A stretch of 64,000 nucleotides of DNA from Advenella incenata (GTDB lineage: Bacteria; Pseudomonadota; Gammaproteobacteria; Burkholderiales; Burkholderiaceae_B): assembly GCF_004217095.1 (NCBI RefSeq), contig NZ_SHKO01000004.1, positions 186,001-250,000 of the forward strand, read 5' to 3'. Below the pieces are notes generated by a model that was not told the DNA's origin, did not search any database, and was given only the letters and a program-made list of their open reading frames with translations. Below, one piece after another: positions 35,084 to 43,400 of this stretch. The position numbers and the translations under genes are program-made. Position 1 is the stretch's first letter. The number at the start of each line of letters is the position of its first letter.

Positions 35084-35112
35084 ACCGGCGGAGTAGCAGC
35101 TCCGTCGGTTTC
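35084..35112 (+). terminator. Rho-independent terminator of the Ibs-like gene
   Basis: ACCGGCGGAG (35084-35093), loop TAGCAG, CTCCGTCGGT (35100-35109), then TTTC. The 10-bp stem has a single G-T pair. Confidence 0.65.
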
Positions 35113-35167
35113 AGGCCAAATTTACTAAATTTTCCCAACATTGTCAATTTGAGAAAGGGTGCACAGA

Positions 35168-35389
35168 ATGGCAAATAGCAACACGGAGCACAGCCGTAAA
35201 TTGAGAGCAAAAAATGCGACTGAGACGAACAAACGCCTAGTTGCTGCTGGCTTGATTAAGCTTGTCACGTTTCGACTCAAAACTGATCTGGCAAATGAGT
35301 TTGACGCTATTGCCCAAGAGCGCGGCTTGAGCCGGCCGGCCACTTTAGAGATGCTTTGCGATATGTACCGACAGCACAACCCCAAATAG
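35168..35389 (+). CDS. Ribbon-helix-helix-like small DNA-binding protein
   Basis: A 73-residue protein. A basic N-terminal helix (HSRKLRAKNATETNKRL) is followed by LIKLVTFRLKTDLANEFDAIA and a helix-turn-helix-like ERGLSRPATLEMLCDMY. The TFRLKTDLANEFDAIAQERG pattern resembles the strand and first helix of RHH regulators coded by plasmids and integrative elements. It sits between the Ibs-like gene and the recombinase remnant, so it probably belonged to the same element. Start: ATG at 35168, with GAAAGGG upstream. Confidence 0.6.
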   Translation: MANSNTEHSRKLRAKNATETNKRLVAAGLIKLVTFRLKTDLANEFDAIAQERGLSRPATLEMLCDMYRQHNPK

Positions 35390-35492
35390 TTAACTGTGCG
35401 CCGGCTTGCTTCCGATATCGAATTGAAGTACTTGAAGTTTAAGAATTAAGGGCTGCTATGTAGTTTAATGGGTATATGCCGTATTAAGTTCT

Positions 35493-35669
35493 TCAATCTA
35501 GTTTCGTCGCCAGTTCCTCAGCACCTTCCCTGTAATTGACCATCAGTATGGACAAATTCTTTTTGCCGATCATCTTGGCGAGGGCCAGAAATTTTAGTTT
35601 CTTCGCCAGTCGAGTTATCGCTGTCGTGCGGTTGTCGTGAAAATAAGGGTTGCATCCGATAGCCGTTTT
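35493..35669 (-). pseudogene. C-terminal remnant of a tyrosine recombinase (integrase)
   Basis: A 58-residue stretch in one frame ends with the C-terminal fingerprint of phage-type integrases: FHDNRTTAITRLAKKL (the H-x-x-R catalytic pair), LALAKMIGKKNLSILM and NYREGAEELATKLD with the nucleophile Tyr. The G-H before the second helix is G-K here. A stop codon at 35670-35672 and a frame change cut it from the rest of the protein. It lies about 220 bp from the 3' end of tRNA-Thr, the typical place for an integrase at an attachment site, which supports a past integration. Confidence 0.7.
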
Positions 35670-35888
35670 TTACCAGACGGATAGTAGCCATTTGAGTAGA
35701 GCCGAAACTTTGAGCAATACCGCCTGAGGGTCTTGGCCCAATGCGGTTGGAATGGAGTAATAATCGAGTTTGGTGAATGCCCATCCCCTATTTATGGGGT
35801 TGAGCCGGCGGAAGCTTGTAGATACAGTATTCTAAGTTTTTGTTTTTTTATGGTTTTTTTGATAAAAAACTAAAGAATTTAGATGGAG

Positions 35889-35964
35889 TGGTGCCGATAA
35901 GAGGAGTCGAACCCCCGACCTTCGCATTACGAATGCGCTGCTCTACCAACTGAGCTATATCGGC
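35889..35964 (-). tRNA. tRNA-Thr (anticodon CGU)
   Basis: The minus strand folds as a complete cloverleaf: acceptor GCCGATA with TATCGGC, D-arm GCTCAGTTGGTAGAGC, anticodon loop TTCGTAA, T-arm GGGGGTTCGACTCC, discriminator A and an encoded CCA (35889-35891). It matches the arrangement of E. coli thrW. The 3' end faces the accessory stretch at lower coordinates, making it the likely attachment site of the lost element. Confidence 0.95.
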
Positions 35965-36083
35965 AGTCTTACAGAGTCGAAAATTCTAACATATTTTTTT
36001 ATGTCAGGCTTGCGGCAGAGTATTGCACGAATATCTGCCTGCAAGACTGCATAATAGAAGGCGGCCGTTGGAGCCGTCTGGCC

Positions 36084-36344
36084 TTAACGGCGACGTGGGC
36101 GTGCGGGGCCCGAAGGTGCACGACCGGCAATATGACGGAACGTGATACGACCTTTGCTCAGGTCATAGGGAGACATTTCCAGGGTGACTTTATCGCCAGC
36201 CAGAATACGAATATGATGCTTGCGCATTTTGCCGCCGGTGTACGCAATAATGGGATGCCCATTGTCCAGCGTGACCCGAAAGCGGGAATCAGGCAATACT
36301 TCTGTAACAGATCCACTCATTTCAAGTAGTTCTTCTTTTGCCAT
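36084..36344 (-). CDS. infA: Translation initiation factor IF-1 (stand-alone copy)
   Basis: An 86-residue OB-fold protein. It reads [40 protein letters not shown] and [20 protein letters not shown], the complete IF-1 sequence pattern, with a longer basic tail ([12 protein letters not shown]) than the 72-residue E. coli protein. IF-1 binds the 30S A-site during initiation. It is separate from any ribosomal-protein operon, and betaproteobacteria often have such a second copy. A ribosome site (AGGAGAA) precedes the start. Confidence 0.93.
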   Translation of the reverse strand: MAKEELLEMSGSVTEVLPDSRFRVTLDNGHPIIAYTGGKMRKHHIRILAGDKVTLEMSPYDLSKGRITFRHIAGRAPSGPARPRRR

Positions 36345-36871
36345 ATGTTGTTCTCCTGTAAAGATTAATAATCAACGGCAGGATGCGGTGGAAAGCGGTG
36401 CAACCCGAGGGGCGCGAACACACAAACCACGGCAGGTTGCCGGAAAATGCAAATGCGGATGCCAGGCGCTTTCGCAGAAAGCTGATTCTGCATTACTGAC
36501 TCGAACATGAGCAGTGTTGCAGTCTGAAAAATGATGTTTCCGTACAGAAAACGATGCTTCTGACGTCATCAAGTGAGAAAAATCAACCGTGTGATCTGGG
36601 TATGCTTCACAAGGTCATACCGACGGCAATCGTTATGTTGGTGTGAATGCCTTGAAAGGCGGGCAGTCACGGCGTGTTGGTTTATATTCTTATATGTGGG
36701 AATTCACGTTGTTAATTATACACTCAATTGTGATTTTCCCTGAAAATTGTGGTATTTTTGGAACAGAATGGCACAAATTTCCTTCTGTTAAGGGCAAATG
36801 CGTCACGTATGGCATGACAAAGTACGGCAAATGCCGTACTGATTTCTTGTCAAGTCGTAAATGTTCAATGG
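36345..36871. other. Intergenic, palindrome near the Hsp70 end
   Basis: Nothing with family resemblance is coded. AGTACGGCA (36821-36829) and TGCCGTACT (36832-36840) form a 20-bp palindrome with a 2-base centre, just beyond the end of the Hsp70-like gene; it could act as its terminator, as the minus strand continues with TTTG. The segment also holds the promoter of infA (near 36345-36450). Confidence 0.4.
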
Positions 36872-38125
36872 TTATTTGAATTTTCTTTTGCCGTCTAATG
36901 CCAGACCTAACGCGACGGCACCGAATAAATCACCTTCGTAGATCCTTGATGATGGCAATAAAGCAGATATGCAACGCTTTACTGAAGGAACGCTTGAGGT
37001 GCCGCCCGTGAAAAGTACAGCATCTACCCGATCAGATGATATGCCGGCAGATGAGAGTAATGACGTGATGGTTTGAGATAATTTTTGATTGAGTTCTTGT
37101 GTTGCAGCTTCGAAGTCGCTGCGGGAAATCGGAATATCAAGACCGACAGCGGTATCTGCTAACGGCACCATGACATGGTGGTCTTCGGTCAGGTTGATTT
37201 TAGCTGTTTCAACCCGCAGAGCCACCAAGTGGCCTTCTCTTTTTTTTACCAGAGTCAACAGATTGCCAATTTTATTTTTGTCCAATGAGCCGCTGTAGAC
37301 TTGTTCAAGATGTGCCATCGATTTTCGCGTATAGGCCAACGGGATTCTATGCCATGTCGAAAGATTGATGAACTGGGTACTCGGTATCGTTTTTTGACCT
37401 ACCATCATTGAGCCCAGGCCCAGTTCCGGCATGACTTTGTTCATGCTCAGGCCCTTGTCGTAGTCGGTTCCGCCGATATGGACACCCGCGTTTGCGAGGA
37501 TGTCGTCTTTGCGATCATCTTTTTGTATATTATCCGGGCCTAAGCGGATCAGCGAAAAATCCGACGTTCCTGCGCCAATATCAGCCACCAGTACCAGTGA
37601 CTCGGCATCAATTCTTGTTTCAAGTTCAAACGCTGCTGCAAGCGGTTCGTACTGAAATTCAATATTGTCAAAACCAGCTGCCTGCGCCACCATATTCAAT
37701 ACGTTAGCCGCTTTCTTATCCGCTGCCTCGTCACCGTCAACAAAATACACGGGTCGACCAAACACCGCATTTTTGAATTCTTTATGGCTCGACGCTTCCG
37801 CTCTATGTTTGACCTCTCTTATATATTGCGTCAGGATATCCTTGAAACTGAATGCGCTACCCGATAATTCGGTACTGGATTCCATCAGGGATGTACCCAG
37901 AATGCTTTTCAGGGATTTCATCAGACGGCCTTCATAGCCATCCAGATAATCGGATATGGCGGCGCGGCCGAAGCTGGATCCGGTTTTTTCCGTGTGAAAG
38001 AAAATTGCTGAGGGCAAGGTAGTGTTATCACCTTCCAGTCTGGCTAACTTTGGATCGTTTTCAGCCATCCAGGCAAGAGCTGAGTTGGACGTGCCAAAAT
38101 CTATACCACAATAACTTAAATTCAT
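36872..38125 (-). CDS. Hsp70-family ATPase (YegD-like)
   Basis: A 417-residue protein that consists of an actin/Hsp70 nucleotide-binding domain. The phosphate-1 motif is YCGIDFGTSNSALAW, the phosphate-2 motif is VADIGAGTSDFSLI (near 200), and the adenosine motif is LFTGGTSSVPSVKRCI (near 375). The C-terminal substrate-binding domain of DnaK is missing, as in YegD. Such proteins may act as chaperone-like ATPases of unknown client. It stands alone. Confidence 0.88.
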   Translation of the reverse strand: MNLSYCGIDFGTSNSALAWMAENDPKLARLEGDNTTLPSAIFFHTEKTGSSFGRAAISDYLDGYEGRLMKSLKSILGTSLMESSTELSGSAFSFKDILTQYIREVKHRAEASSHKEFKNAVFGRPVYFVDGDEAADKKAANVLNMVAQAAGFDNIEFQYEPLAAAFELETRIDAESLVLVADIGAGTSDFSLIRLGPDNIQKDDRKDDILANAGVHIGGTDYDKGLSMNKVMPELGLGSMMVGQKTIPSTQFINLSTWHRIPLAYTRKSMAHLEQVYSGSLDKNKIGNLLTLVKKREGHLVALRVETAKINLTEDHHVMVPLADTAVGLDIPISRSDFEAATQELNQKLSQTITSLLSSAGISSDRVDAVLFTGGTSSVPSVKRCISALLPSSRIYEGDLFGAVALGLALDGKRKFK

Positions 38126-38335
38126 CTCAATACAGTATTTTTAACGGGTTTGCAGACAGGGAGAAAAACGCAATGACGTTTGCGGAGCGATTATTGGTTC
38201 TTGGGTGGGGTATCCACACCAATTGTTATTATCGCACGAGCATTTTTTCACCGGGGCATTACAGTCTCATAACAAAGCGATCAATCAATCTCAATCAGGT
38301 TTGCAATTTCAAGCGCCAATGACATTCGGAAAAGG
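38126..38335. promoter_or_regulatory. Upstream region of the Hsp70-like gene
   Basis: No gene is visible. It contains the promoter of the Hsp70-like gene; no clear sigma-32 boxes were recognised. Confidence 0.3.
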
Positions 38336-38500
38336 TTAGCGTATAAAACTGCCGTTTAGTTTTATTACAGATGTCTTTTGCGCGATAGCAATGAATTGAT
38401 CAAGCAGTTCAGGCCTGAGCCTTGGTGAACGGCGTGCGATCAGGGTAAGTGGTGGCAACGGAGGATCGGAAACCATTGAAAGAGCTTGCAAATATTACAA
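38336..38500 (-). pseudogene. C-terminal remnant of a LysR-type regulator
   Basis: In one frame the minus strand reads VSDPPLPPLTLIARRSPRL and then RPELLDQFIAIAQ, followed by a stop (TAA at 38336-38338). This resembles the last strand and helix of LysR effector domains. Upstream the frame breaks quickly at stops, so only a fragment of about 50 residues survives. The remaining bases to 38650 may be further decayed parts. Confidence 0.4.
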
Positions 38501-38650
38501 AACTGAACATGCGATCCTTGCTGGTTAGCTGATTTAAAAACTACATCGAAATCGCATCAAAACCTATCCACGTCATATCGAAGTGCAAGTCGCAGATTTA
38601 GTGGAGGTAATCCGATAGCGACACTGTAGCGCACACTGTCCGTTACCAAG

Positions 38651-39580
38651 TCATCCCGGTGTGTCGTGGCGACGCTGGTAAACCTGCAAGTGACAATAAG
38701 CCACTCTGAGCAACGGCGTATGCAAACCATGTCGCTCGGCCCGAACCAGCATATCTCCTACAATGGCCTGCGCCTCTATACGCGGGGCATCCTGGCTGAT
38801 GTCTCGCATCATTGAGGCGGCCCAGGTTGATTGTCTGTCAAGAAGACGGGCTTCCACGCGCTGCACATCGTCGGTAGAAAACTGGATGCCTTCTCCATTG
38901 GCGACTGCGCGGCATTCTGCCATAGTCTGAGCCATCAACTTTGGCCCGTCATCTGTGGCAAGGATCTCGCCCACTGTCCCGCGCATCAGGCAGGTCATTA
39001 CGGCACCAGACGCGAGCATGACCCACTTGTTCCAGAGCACTTCGTCCACGTTGGCAGAAAGACTGCGCGTGCCTGGAGATTGCCTGATGAGTGCATGAAA
39101 CTCCTGTGCAATACGTGTTGAGCTATCCGAACGTGCCCCGGTGATGACCACGTCAGCGGCGCCAAAATGACGAATGCTGCCGTCCGGTTCCAGCATGACT
39201 GCAATGTACGCCACGCCGCCCAGGACTCTGGCGCGGCCAAACATCTGGTCTAACCGATCGTAAACGGCAAGCCCATTAAGAAATGGAAGGAGGGTAGTGG
39301 AATCGCTCATTGCGGGAGCAATGTCCTGCAGCGTGGCTTCAAGGTCATAGGACTTGCAACTGAGCACGATCAGGTCGTAGTTTGGCTCCAGCTCCTCGGT
39401 TGAGATCGTGGCGACAGGGCCACTGAAATTGCCCAACTCGCTGTAGACATGCAGCCCGTTAGCGGCAAGGTGTGCGGCACGGCGGGGTCGTACTAAAAAG
39501 GTAACATCAGCGCCAGCCTGTAGCAATCTTGCACCATAATATCCGCCGATTGCACCGGCCCCAACGATAAGAATTCTCAT
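38651..39580 (-). CDS. 2-dehydropantoate 2-reductase (ketopantoate reductase) family
   Basis: A 309-residue enzyme. The Rossmann motif RILIVGAGAIGGYYGARLLQ is at the N-terminus, followed by VTFLVRPRRAAHL for NADPH phosphate. The catalytic Lys is in NKWVMLASGAVMTCL (near 185), and the Ser/Glu pair follows near 255-265. PanE reduces ketopantoate to pantoate for coenzyme A synthesis; several paralogues in this group reduce other keto acids. It stands alone beside an MATE exporter, so a paralogue is likely. Confidence 0.87.
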   Translation of the reverse strand: MRILIVGAGAIGGYYGARLLQAGADVTFLVRPRRAAHLAANGLHVYSELGNFSGPVATISTEELEPNYDLIVLSCKSYDLEATLQDIAPAMSDSTTLLPFLNGLAVYDRLDQMFGRARVLGGVAYIAVMLEPDGSIRHFGAADVVITGARSDSSTRIAQEFHALIRQSPGTRSLSANVDEVLWNKWVMLASGAVMTCLMRGTVGEILATDDGPKLMAQTMAECRAVANGEGIQFSTDDVQRVEARLLDRQSTWAASMMRDISQDAPRIEAQAIVGDMLVRAERHGLHTPLLRVAYCHLQVYQRRHDTPG

Positions 39581-39645
39581 GCTTCCCTCACTATAGTGAT
39601 AAGCGGTTTACGATGAATTGTTTCGTAGCGTATGAGCTATTTCGC

Positions 39646-41034
39646 TCAGTTGCCCTCAAACCAGCGACCGGAGTTCACGGCCCACAAAATGCAAAGCCCA
39701 TACAGCATCATCGCTAATGCTCCCATTGCGAAGAAGGCGGTCAATGACCCGCTTGCGGCAAGTACGGCCCAGCCCAGCCCTGCGAATAAAAACAGGCGCA
39801 ATGCGCCGGCCAGAAGCGGCCACTTTAAGCGGCCCGCGCCCTGGGAGGCGAAATAGAGCGAAAAGCCCATGGCGAAGAAGCCATAGAACGGACCGACGAT
39901 GCGTAGATAATACGAACCGGTTTCAAGTAGGCGCTCATCTGCACCGAACAGTCCGAGCCAGGCATGTGGCCAAAGTGCTGCGGCAAGCCCGATAGAAGAG
40001 CCGGCTGCGAATGCAATCGCCCCGCCAACCAGTGCTATATTACGAGCGCGTCCGGGCTGGCCGGCGCCGATGTTGGCTCCGACCAATGCCACCATGGGCG
40101 CTCCCAATCCGAAGGCGATCGGAATGAGGACGTACTCCAGGCGGATGGCCGTGGCATAGCCGGCCAGCGCTTGCGTTCCCCCATGGGCTCCCACAATGGC
40201 GGTGGTCGCGGCAATCAGGCCATTGGTGAATATTGGATTCAGGCAAGCCAGCCCCCCAACTGTCAGGATGTTGCGCATCGGAGCCCAATGCAGCGGCCCG
40301 CGGATCAGCCGTGCCGGGTTGCGGCCACTGAGGCAATACCAGCCGAGTACGAGAGCGCCGCAAGTATGGTAGATGGCCAAAGCCAGGGCGCCGCCGGCGA
40401 CGCCAAGTGCAGGAATCGGACCAAATCCGAAGATCAGCGCCGCGCATAGCGGGATCAACAGTATCGCGCCGCCACAGATAACGGTTCCGGGCAGCAACAT
40501 GTTGCCTGTACCCCGGATCACGCTGGCCAAGGCGCTCATGATCCAAAGCGGGATTAGGCTGGCAAAAACGATATGCCCATAGGTCATCGCGGCATCCAGC
40601 GAAGCACCCTCTGCCCCAAGGACACTGAACAGGGGTGAGCTGAACGCCACAAGTAATACGGTGAATACAAGCCCGATTGCCGCCGTCAAGACCACCGCGT
40701 GGCGTGCCAGCGAATTTGCCAGTGCAAAATCTCCGGCGCCTAACGCTCGCGCGACAGCCGCCGATATGCCACCGCCCATCGCGCCTTGTGACATGTTCTG
40801 CATCAGCATGAGCACAGGAATGACTACGCCCACGCCAGCCAGGACATCGGTGCCCAGCTTGGACAGAAACCACATTTCAATCAGGCTGGTCGACGCCAGC
40901 GAGAGCATCATCAGCACGTTTGGCCAGCTCATTCGCAGCAGGGTAGGCAAGATGGGGGCCGTGAGCATCCGAGTCAAGCGTGGATTGACAATGTGCGGCG
41001 CCTGGACTCGTATCGATGGCGATAATGTATTCAT
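39646..41034 (-). CDS. MATE-family efflux transporter
   Basis: A 462-residue protein with 12 hydrophobic segments arranged as two halves. After a short N-terminus, TLLRMSWPNVLMMLSLASTSLIEM and the glycine-rich QNMSQGAMGGGISAAVARALG loop identify MATE. The start ATG at 41034 follows directly on a MarR operator region; the 23 codons further upstream are not conserved. MATE pumps expel cationic drugs or dyes using Na+ or H+. It is divergent from a marR gene at 41208, its probable repressor. Confidence 0.9.
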   Translation of the reverse strand: MNTLSPSIRVQAPHIVNPRLTRMLTAPILPTLLRMSWPNVLMMLSLASTSLIEMWFLSKLGTDVLAGVGVVIPVLMLMQNMSQGAMGGGISAAVARALGAGDFALANSLARHAVVLTAAIGLVFTVLLVAFSSPLFSVLGAEGASLDAAMTYGHIVFASLIPLWIMSALASVIRGTGNMLLPGTVICGGAILLIPLCAALIFGFGPIPALGVAGGALALAIYHTCGALVLGWYCLSGRNPARLIRGPLHWAPMRNILTVGGLACLNPIFTNGLIAATTAIVGAHGGTQALAGYATAIRLEYVLIPIAFGLGAPMVALVGANIGAGQPGRARNIALVGGAIAFAAGSSIGLAAALWPHAWLGLFGADERLLETGSYYLRIVGPFYGFFAMGFSLYFASQGAGRLKWPLLAGALRLFLFAGLGWAVLAASGSLTAFFAMGALAMMLYGLCILWAVNSGRWFEGN

Positions 41035-41079
41035 GTGGTGCTCGAAGGCCGATGCATCGCGGAAGCTCCAAAAGTATGG

Positions 41080-41118
41080 GCATATGCAAGTATTTTCGAT
41101 CAATATAGTTGCATATGC
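41080..41118. promoter_or_regulatory. MarR-type inverted repeat between MATE and marR genes
   Basis: GCATATGCAA (41080-41089) and TTGCATATGC (41109-41118) are exact inverse copies, spaced 19 bp, in the divergent intergenic region. Each half is itself a GCATATGC palindrome. A MarR repressor binding both promoters is the natural reading. Confidence 0.7.
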
Positions 41119-41207
41119 TAATATATGTCAAGAAAATTTGCTGTGCAGATCCAACACAAAAGACCGCTGTTCAAGTAGACAGCACAGCCCCACAGGAGCT
41201 GATCGAT

Positions 41208-41702
41208 ATGTCGTCATCTACCCGCGTGAAAGACCCACTTGTATGCAATGGTGCGGTTTTACGTAAGGCAACCCGTCGTGTCACGCAGCTTTATGACTCG
41301 GTGCTCGCGCCATGTAAACTGAGCGTATCCCAACGCTCAGCGCTTGTGCATATAGAACGTGCAGGCAATCCGACAATGACCGAGCTTGCCCACGCCATGG
41401 TGCTCGATCGTTCAGCCCTGGCTCACAATATTAAGCCGCTGGAGCGGGACGGCTACGTGGTGCAAAAGCGCGACGCATCGGATGGTCGCAGCCGACGCAT
41501 AGAATTGACTGACGCAGGACGAACGAAACTGGCCGAGTCGAACCTGCTCTGGCGTGAAGCTCAAAACAGTTTCGAAGCCGCCTACGGGGCTGATCGCGCC
41601 GCAGCCTTGCGCAACTCGCTTGCCGAGATATTTTCCGACGAATTCGCGGACGCCTTTCATCAAGCGACGATGCAAAAGCCTGGGGATTCGAAGTCCGGAT
41701 AA
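41208..41702 (+). CDS. MarR-family transcriptional regulator
   Basis: A 164-residue MarR regulator. The winged HTH is at residues 60-115: RAGNPTMTELAHAMVLDRSA, NIKPLERDGYVVQKRDASDGR, with the wing DGRSRRIELTDAG. The ATG at 41208 follows CAGGAG. It is divergent from the MATE exporter with the inverted repeat 41080-41118 between, so it likely represses the pump and itself until a phenolic or drug ligand binds. Confidence 0.9.
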   Translation: MSSSTRVKDPLVCNGAVLRKATRRVTQLYDSVLAPCKLSVSQRSALVHIERAGNPTMTELAHAMVLDRSALAHNIKPLERDGYVVQKRDASDGRSRRIELTDAGRTKLAESNLLWREAQNSFEAAYGADRAAALRNSLAEIFSDEFADAFHQATMQKPGDSKSG

Positions 41703-41711
41703 TGGCGCTAT

Positions 41712-42719
41712 TCAGGCAACAACCCTGGGCGCAACACCCTTGGCCCATGGGATCACTATCCTGGTGGAGGCGGGGACGACGGGGCTGCTCACGCTATCGA
41801 GCCGATCAAGTTGCTGGGCGGACAGTGTGAGCGACAGGGCGCCCAGGTTGTCAGCCAGTTGCGCTGGTGACCGCGGCCCAACGATCGGTACAGCGCCGTG
41901 GGTGCCGGCCCAGGCAATGGCGACCTGGCCCGGGGTCACGCCTAGTTCCTTGGCGATGTAAATGACCGTGTCCAGCACCTGCGTGCGCTGCGCGGAATTT
42001 TCCGGCTGGAATACCTTGCCGCCGAAGCCCTCCGCACGGCCTGCCTCGCCCTTGCGGTACTTCCCGGTCAGCATGCCGCCTCCTAGCGGCGACCAGGTGA
42101 CAATCCCGAGTCCCAGTGCGTGTGATGCAGGAAAAAGCTCGGCCTCTGGCTCGCGGTGGACCAGGCTGTGCTCGAACTGCGCAGCAGCGATAGGCACTGC
42201 GCCGGTGAGTTCGGCCAGCGTTGCCGCGCGAGCTAGTCGCCAGGCCGGGAAATTTGATACCCCGGCGTAGAGAATCTTGCCCGCGCGTGCCAGGTCTTCA
42301 AAACCTCGGATGATTTCTTCGGTGGGCGTGACACCATCGGGCCAATGTACCCAGTAGATATCGATGTGGTCGGTTTTGAGCCGTTTCAAGCTTGCCTCCA
42401 GCGAGGCGATCATGGCCTTGCGGCTGTTGCCCATCGCCAATCGGTTGGGATTGGATGTGGCGCCACGGGTGAATTTGGTTGCGAGCACGAAATTCTCGCG
42501 CCTGCCCGCCAGCAAGCTGCCAAGCAACTGCTCGGATTGCCCGAACTGATAAACGTCGGCCGAGTCGATGAAGTTTCCGCCAGCCTCAGCGTAGGCGTTG
42601 AAGATTGCCGTACTGACATCTGAATCGGCGCCGTAGCCCCAGCCAGTGCCGAAGTTGCCTGTGCCAAGGGCGACTTGAGATACCTGGAGCCCGGTCTTGC
42701 CAAATGTGGTGTATTTCAT
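41712..42719 (-). CDS. Aldo/keto reductase
   Basis: A 335-residue TIM-barrel oxidoreductase. The catalytic tetrad is visible: Asp and Tyr in FIDSADVYQFGQSE, Lys in VLATKF, His in DIYWVHWPD. The NADPH site is near VPIVGPRSPAQLADN. The family reduces aldehydes and ketones with NADPH. The gene overlaps in the leftward direction with MaoC and PaaI-like genes (24 bp spacing) and probably forms one transcript with them. Confidence 0.92.
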   Translation of the reverse strand: MKYTTFGKTGLQVSQVALGTGNFGTGWGYGADSDVSTAIFNAYAEAGGNFIDSADVYQFGQSEQLLGSLLAGRRENFVLATKFTRGATSNPNRLAMGNSRKAMIASLEASLKRLKTDHIDIYWVHWPDGVTPTEEIIRGFEDLARAGKILYAGVSNFPAWRLARAATLAELTGAVPIAAAQFEHSLVHREPEAELFPASHALGLGIVTWSPLGGGMLTGKYRKGEAGRAEGFGGKVFQPENSAQRTQVLDTVIYIAKELGVTPGQVAIAWAGTHGAVPIVGPRSPAQLADNLGALSLTLSAQQLDRLDSVSSPVVPASTRIVIPWAKGVAPRVVA

Positions 42720-42742
42720 GAAAATCTTCCCTTGTTAAGCGC

Positions 42743-43216
42743 TTAAGGACGGTTTTGTTTGTCTTCTGGCTCCCGGCGACGCGGGACCAGGATGTTGCCT
42801 ACGGAAATCTGCACAGGCTCGTGATTCTGGTTGAGTGTGATGATGCGCAGCTTGACCAGCCCCTGATATGGCCGGGATTTCGATGGGCGTACTTCCAGAA
42901 CTTCGCTCTCCACCCGTAGTTCGTCGCCTGCTCGCAAGGGACGCGGCCAGCGCAGCTCATCGAAGCCAGCACCGACGATGCCACCTGCCGGTTTGAACTC
43001 GCTTTCCACCAGCAGCCGCATCGTCGCTGCTGCGGTGTGCCAGCCGCTGGCAGCCAGGCCATGGAAGATGGAAGCATCGGCAGCGGCCTGGTCTAAGTGA
43101 AACGGCTGGGGATCGAATTCGGCAGCAAACGTCTTGATGCGAGCTTCATCTATGCGTATGCGCATGGTGCCGTTGAAGCGCTGGCCCGGCACGATGTCGT
43201 CGAGATAGAGGGGCAT
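42743..43216 (-). CDS. MaoC-family (R)-hydratase-like protein
   Basis: A 157-residue hotdog protein. It starts PLYLDDIVPGQRFNGTMRIR; the hydratase element is FDPQPFHLDQAAADASIFHGLAASGWH, with the Asp-Pro-His (D-x-x-x-F-H) catalytic pattern. Such enzymes hydrate enoyl-CoA to (R)-3-hydroxyacyl-CoA. The ATG at 43216 is selected because the 31 codons before it are basic and not conserved. It is second in the order PaaI, MaoC, AKR. Confidence 0.87.
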   Translation of the reverse strand: MPLYLDDIVPGQRFNGTMRIRIDEARIKTFAAEFDPQPFHLDQAAADASIFHGLAASGWHTAAATMRLLVESEFKPAGGIVGAGFDELRWPRPLRAGDELRVESEVLEVRPSKSRPYQGLVKLRIITLNQNHEPVQISVGNILVPRRREPEDKQNRP

Positions 43217-43400
43217 GGTCTGTTTCCTTTTAGAGCGTTTCGAGCGCGAGACCCTGGCTAAGCCGGTAGGGGCAGTGACATGCGTGTCAGTAGTCATGCT
43301 TCTTTCCACGGATCGGTTTTTCGTTGAACATCACATAGGTAATACAGGTTTGGCTGGATCCGAAGCTGCTGGCGTGTCCAGCGGAGGCGGGATTTTCCAC

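Larger units (their letters stand above)
34944..35112 (+). ncRNA. Structured short transcript encoding the Ibs-like peptide
   Basis: Predicted RNA of about 170 bases. It opens with an 8-bp hairpin (ATGGGCTG 34945-34952 with CAGCCCAT 34958-34965), then a CCCGG-ACGTG-CCGGG hairpin (34971-34985), a ribosome site AAGGAG, the short frame 35008-35076, and a terminator. The layout, with highly folded leader and tiny hydrophobic product, is typical of type I toxin mRNAs. Confidence 0.5.

Noticed and set aside
34944-35112. Reading the Ibs-like locus as a leader peptide attenuator
   Set aside because: The peptide has no run of one regulatory amino acid followed by a biosynthetic operon, and a strong terminator follows directly with no downstream gene of that kind.
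36643-36879. A 78-codon frame with five Cys residues on the plus strand
   Set aside because: It has no family resemblance and lies over the palindrome after the Hsp70-like gene; a ribosome site is not convincing.
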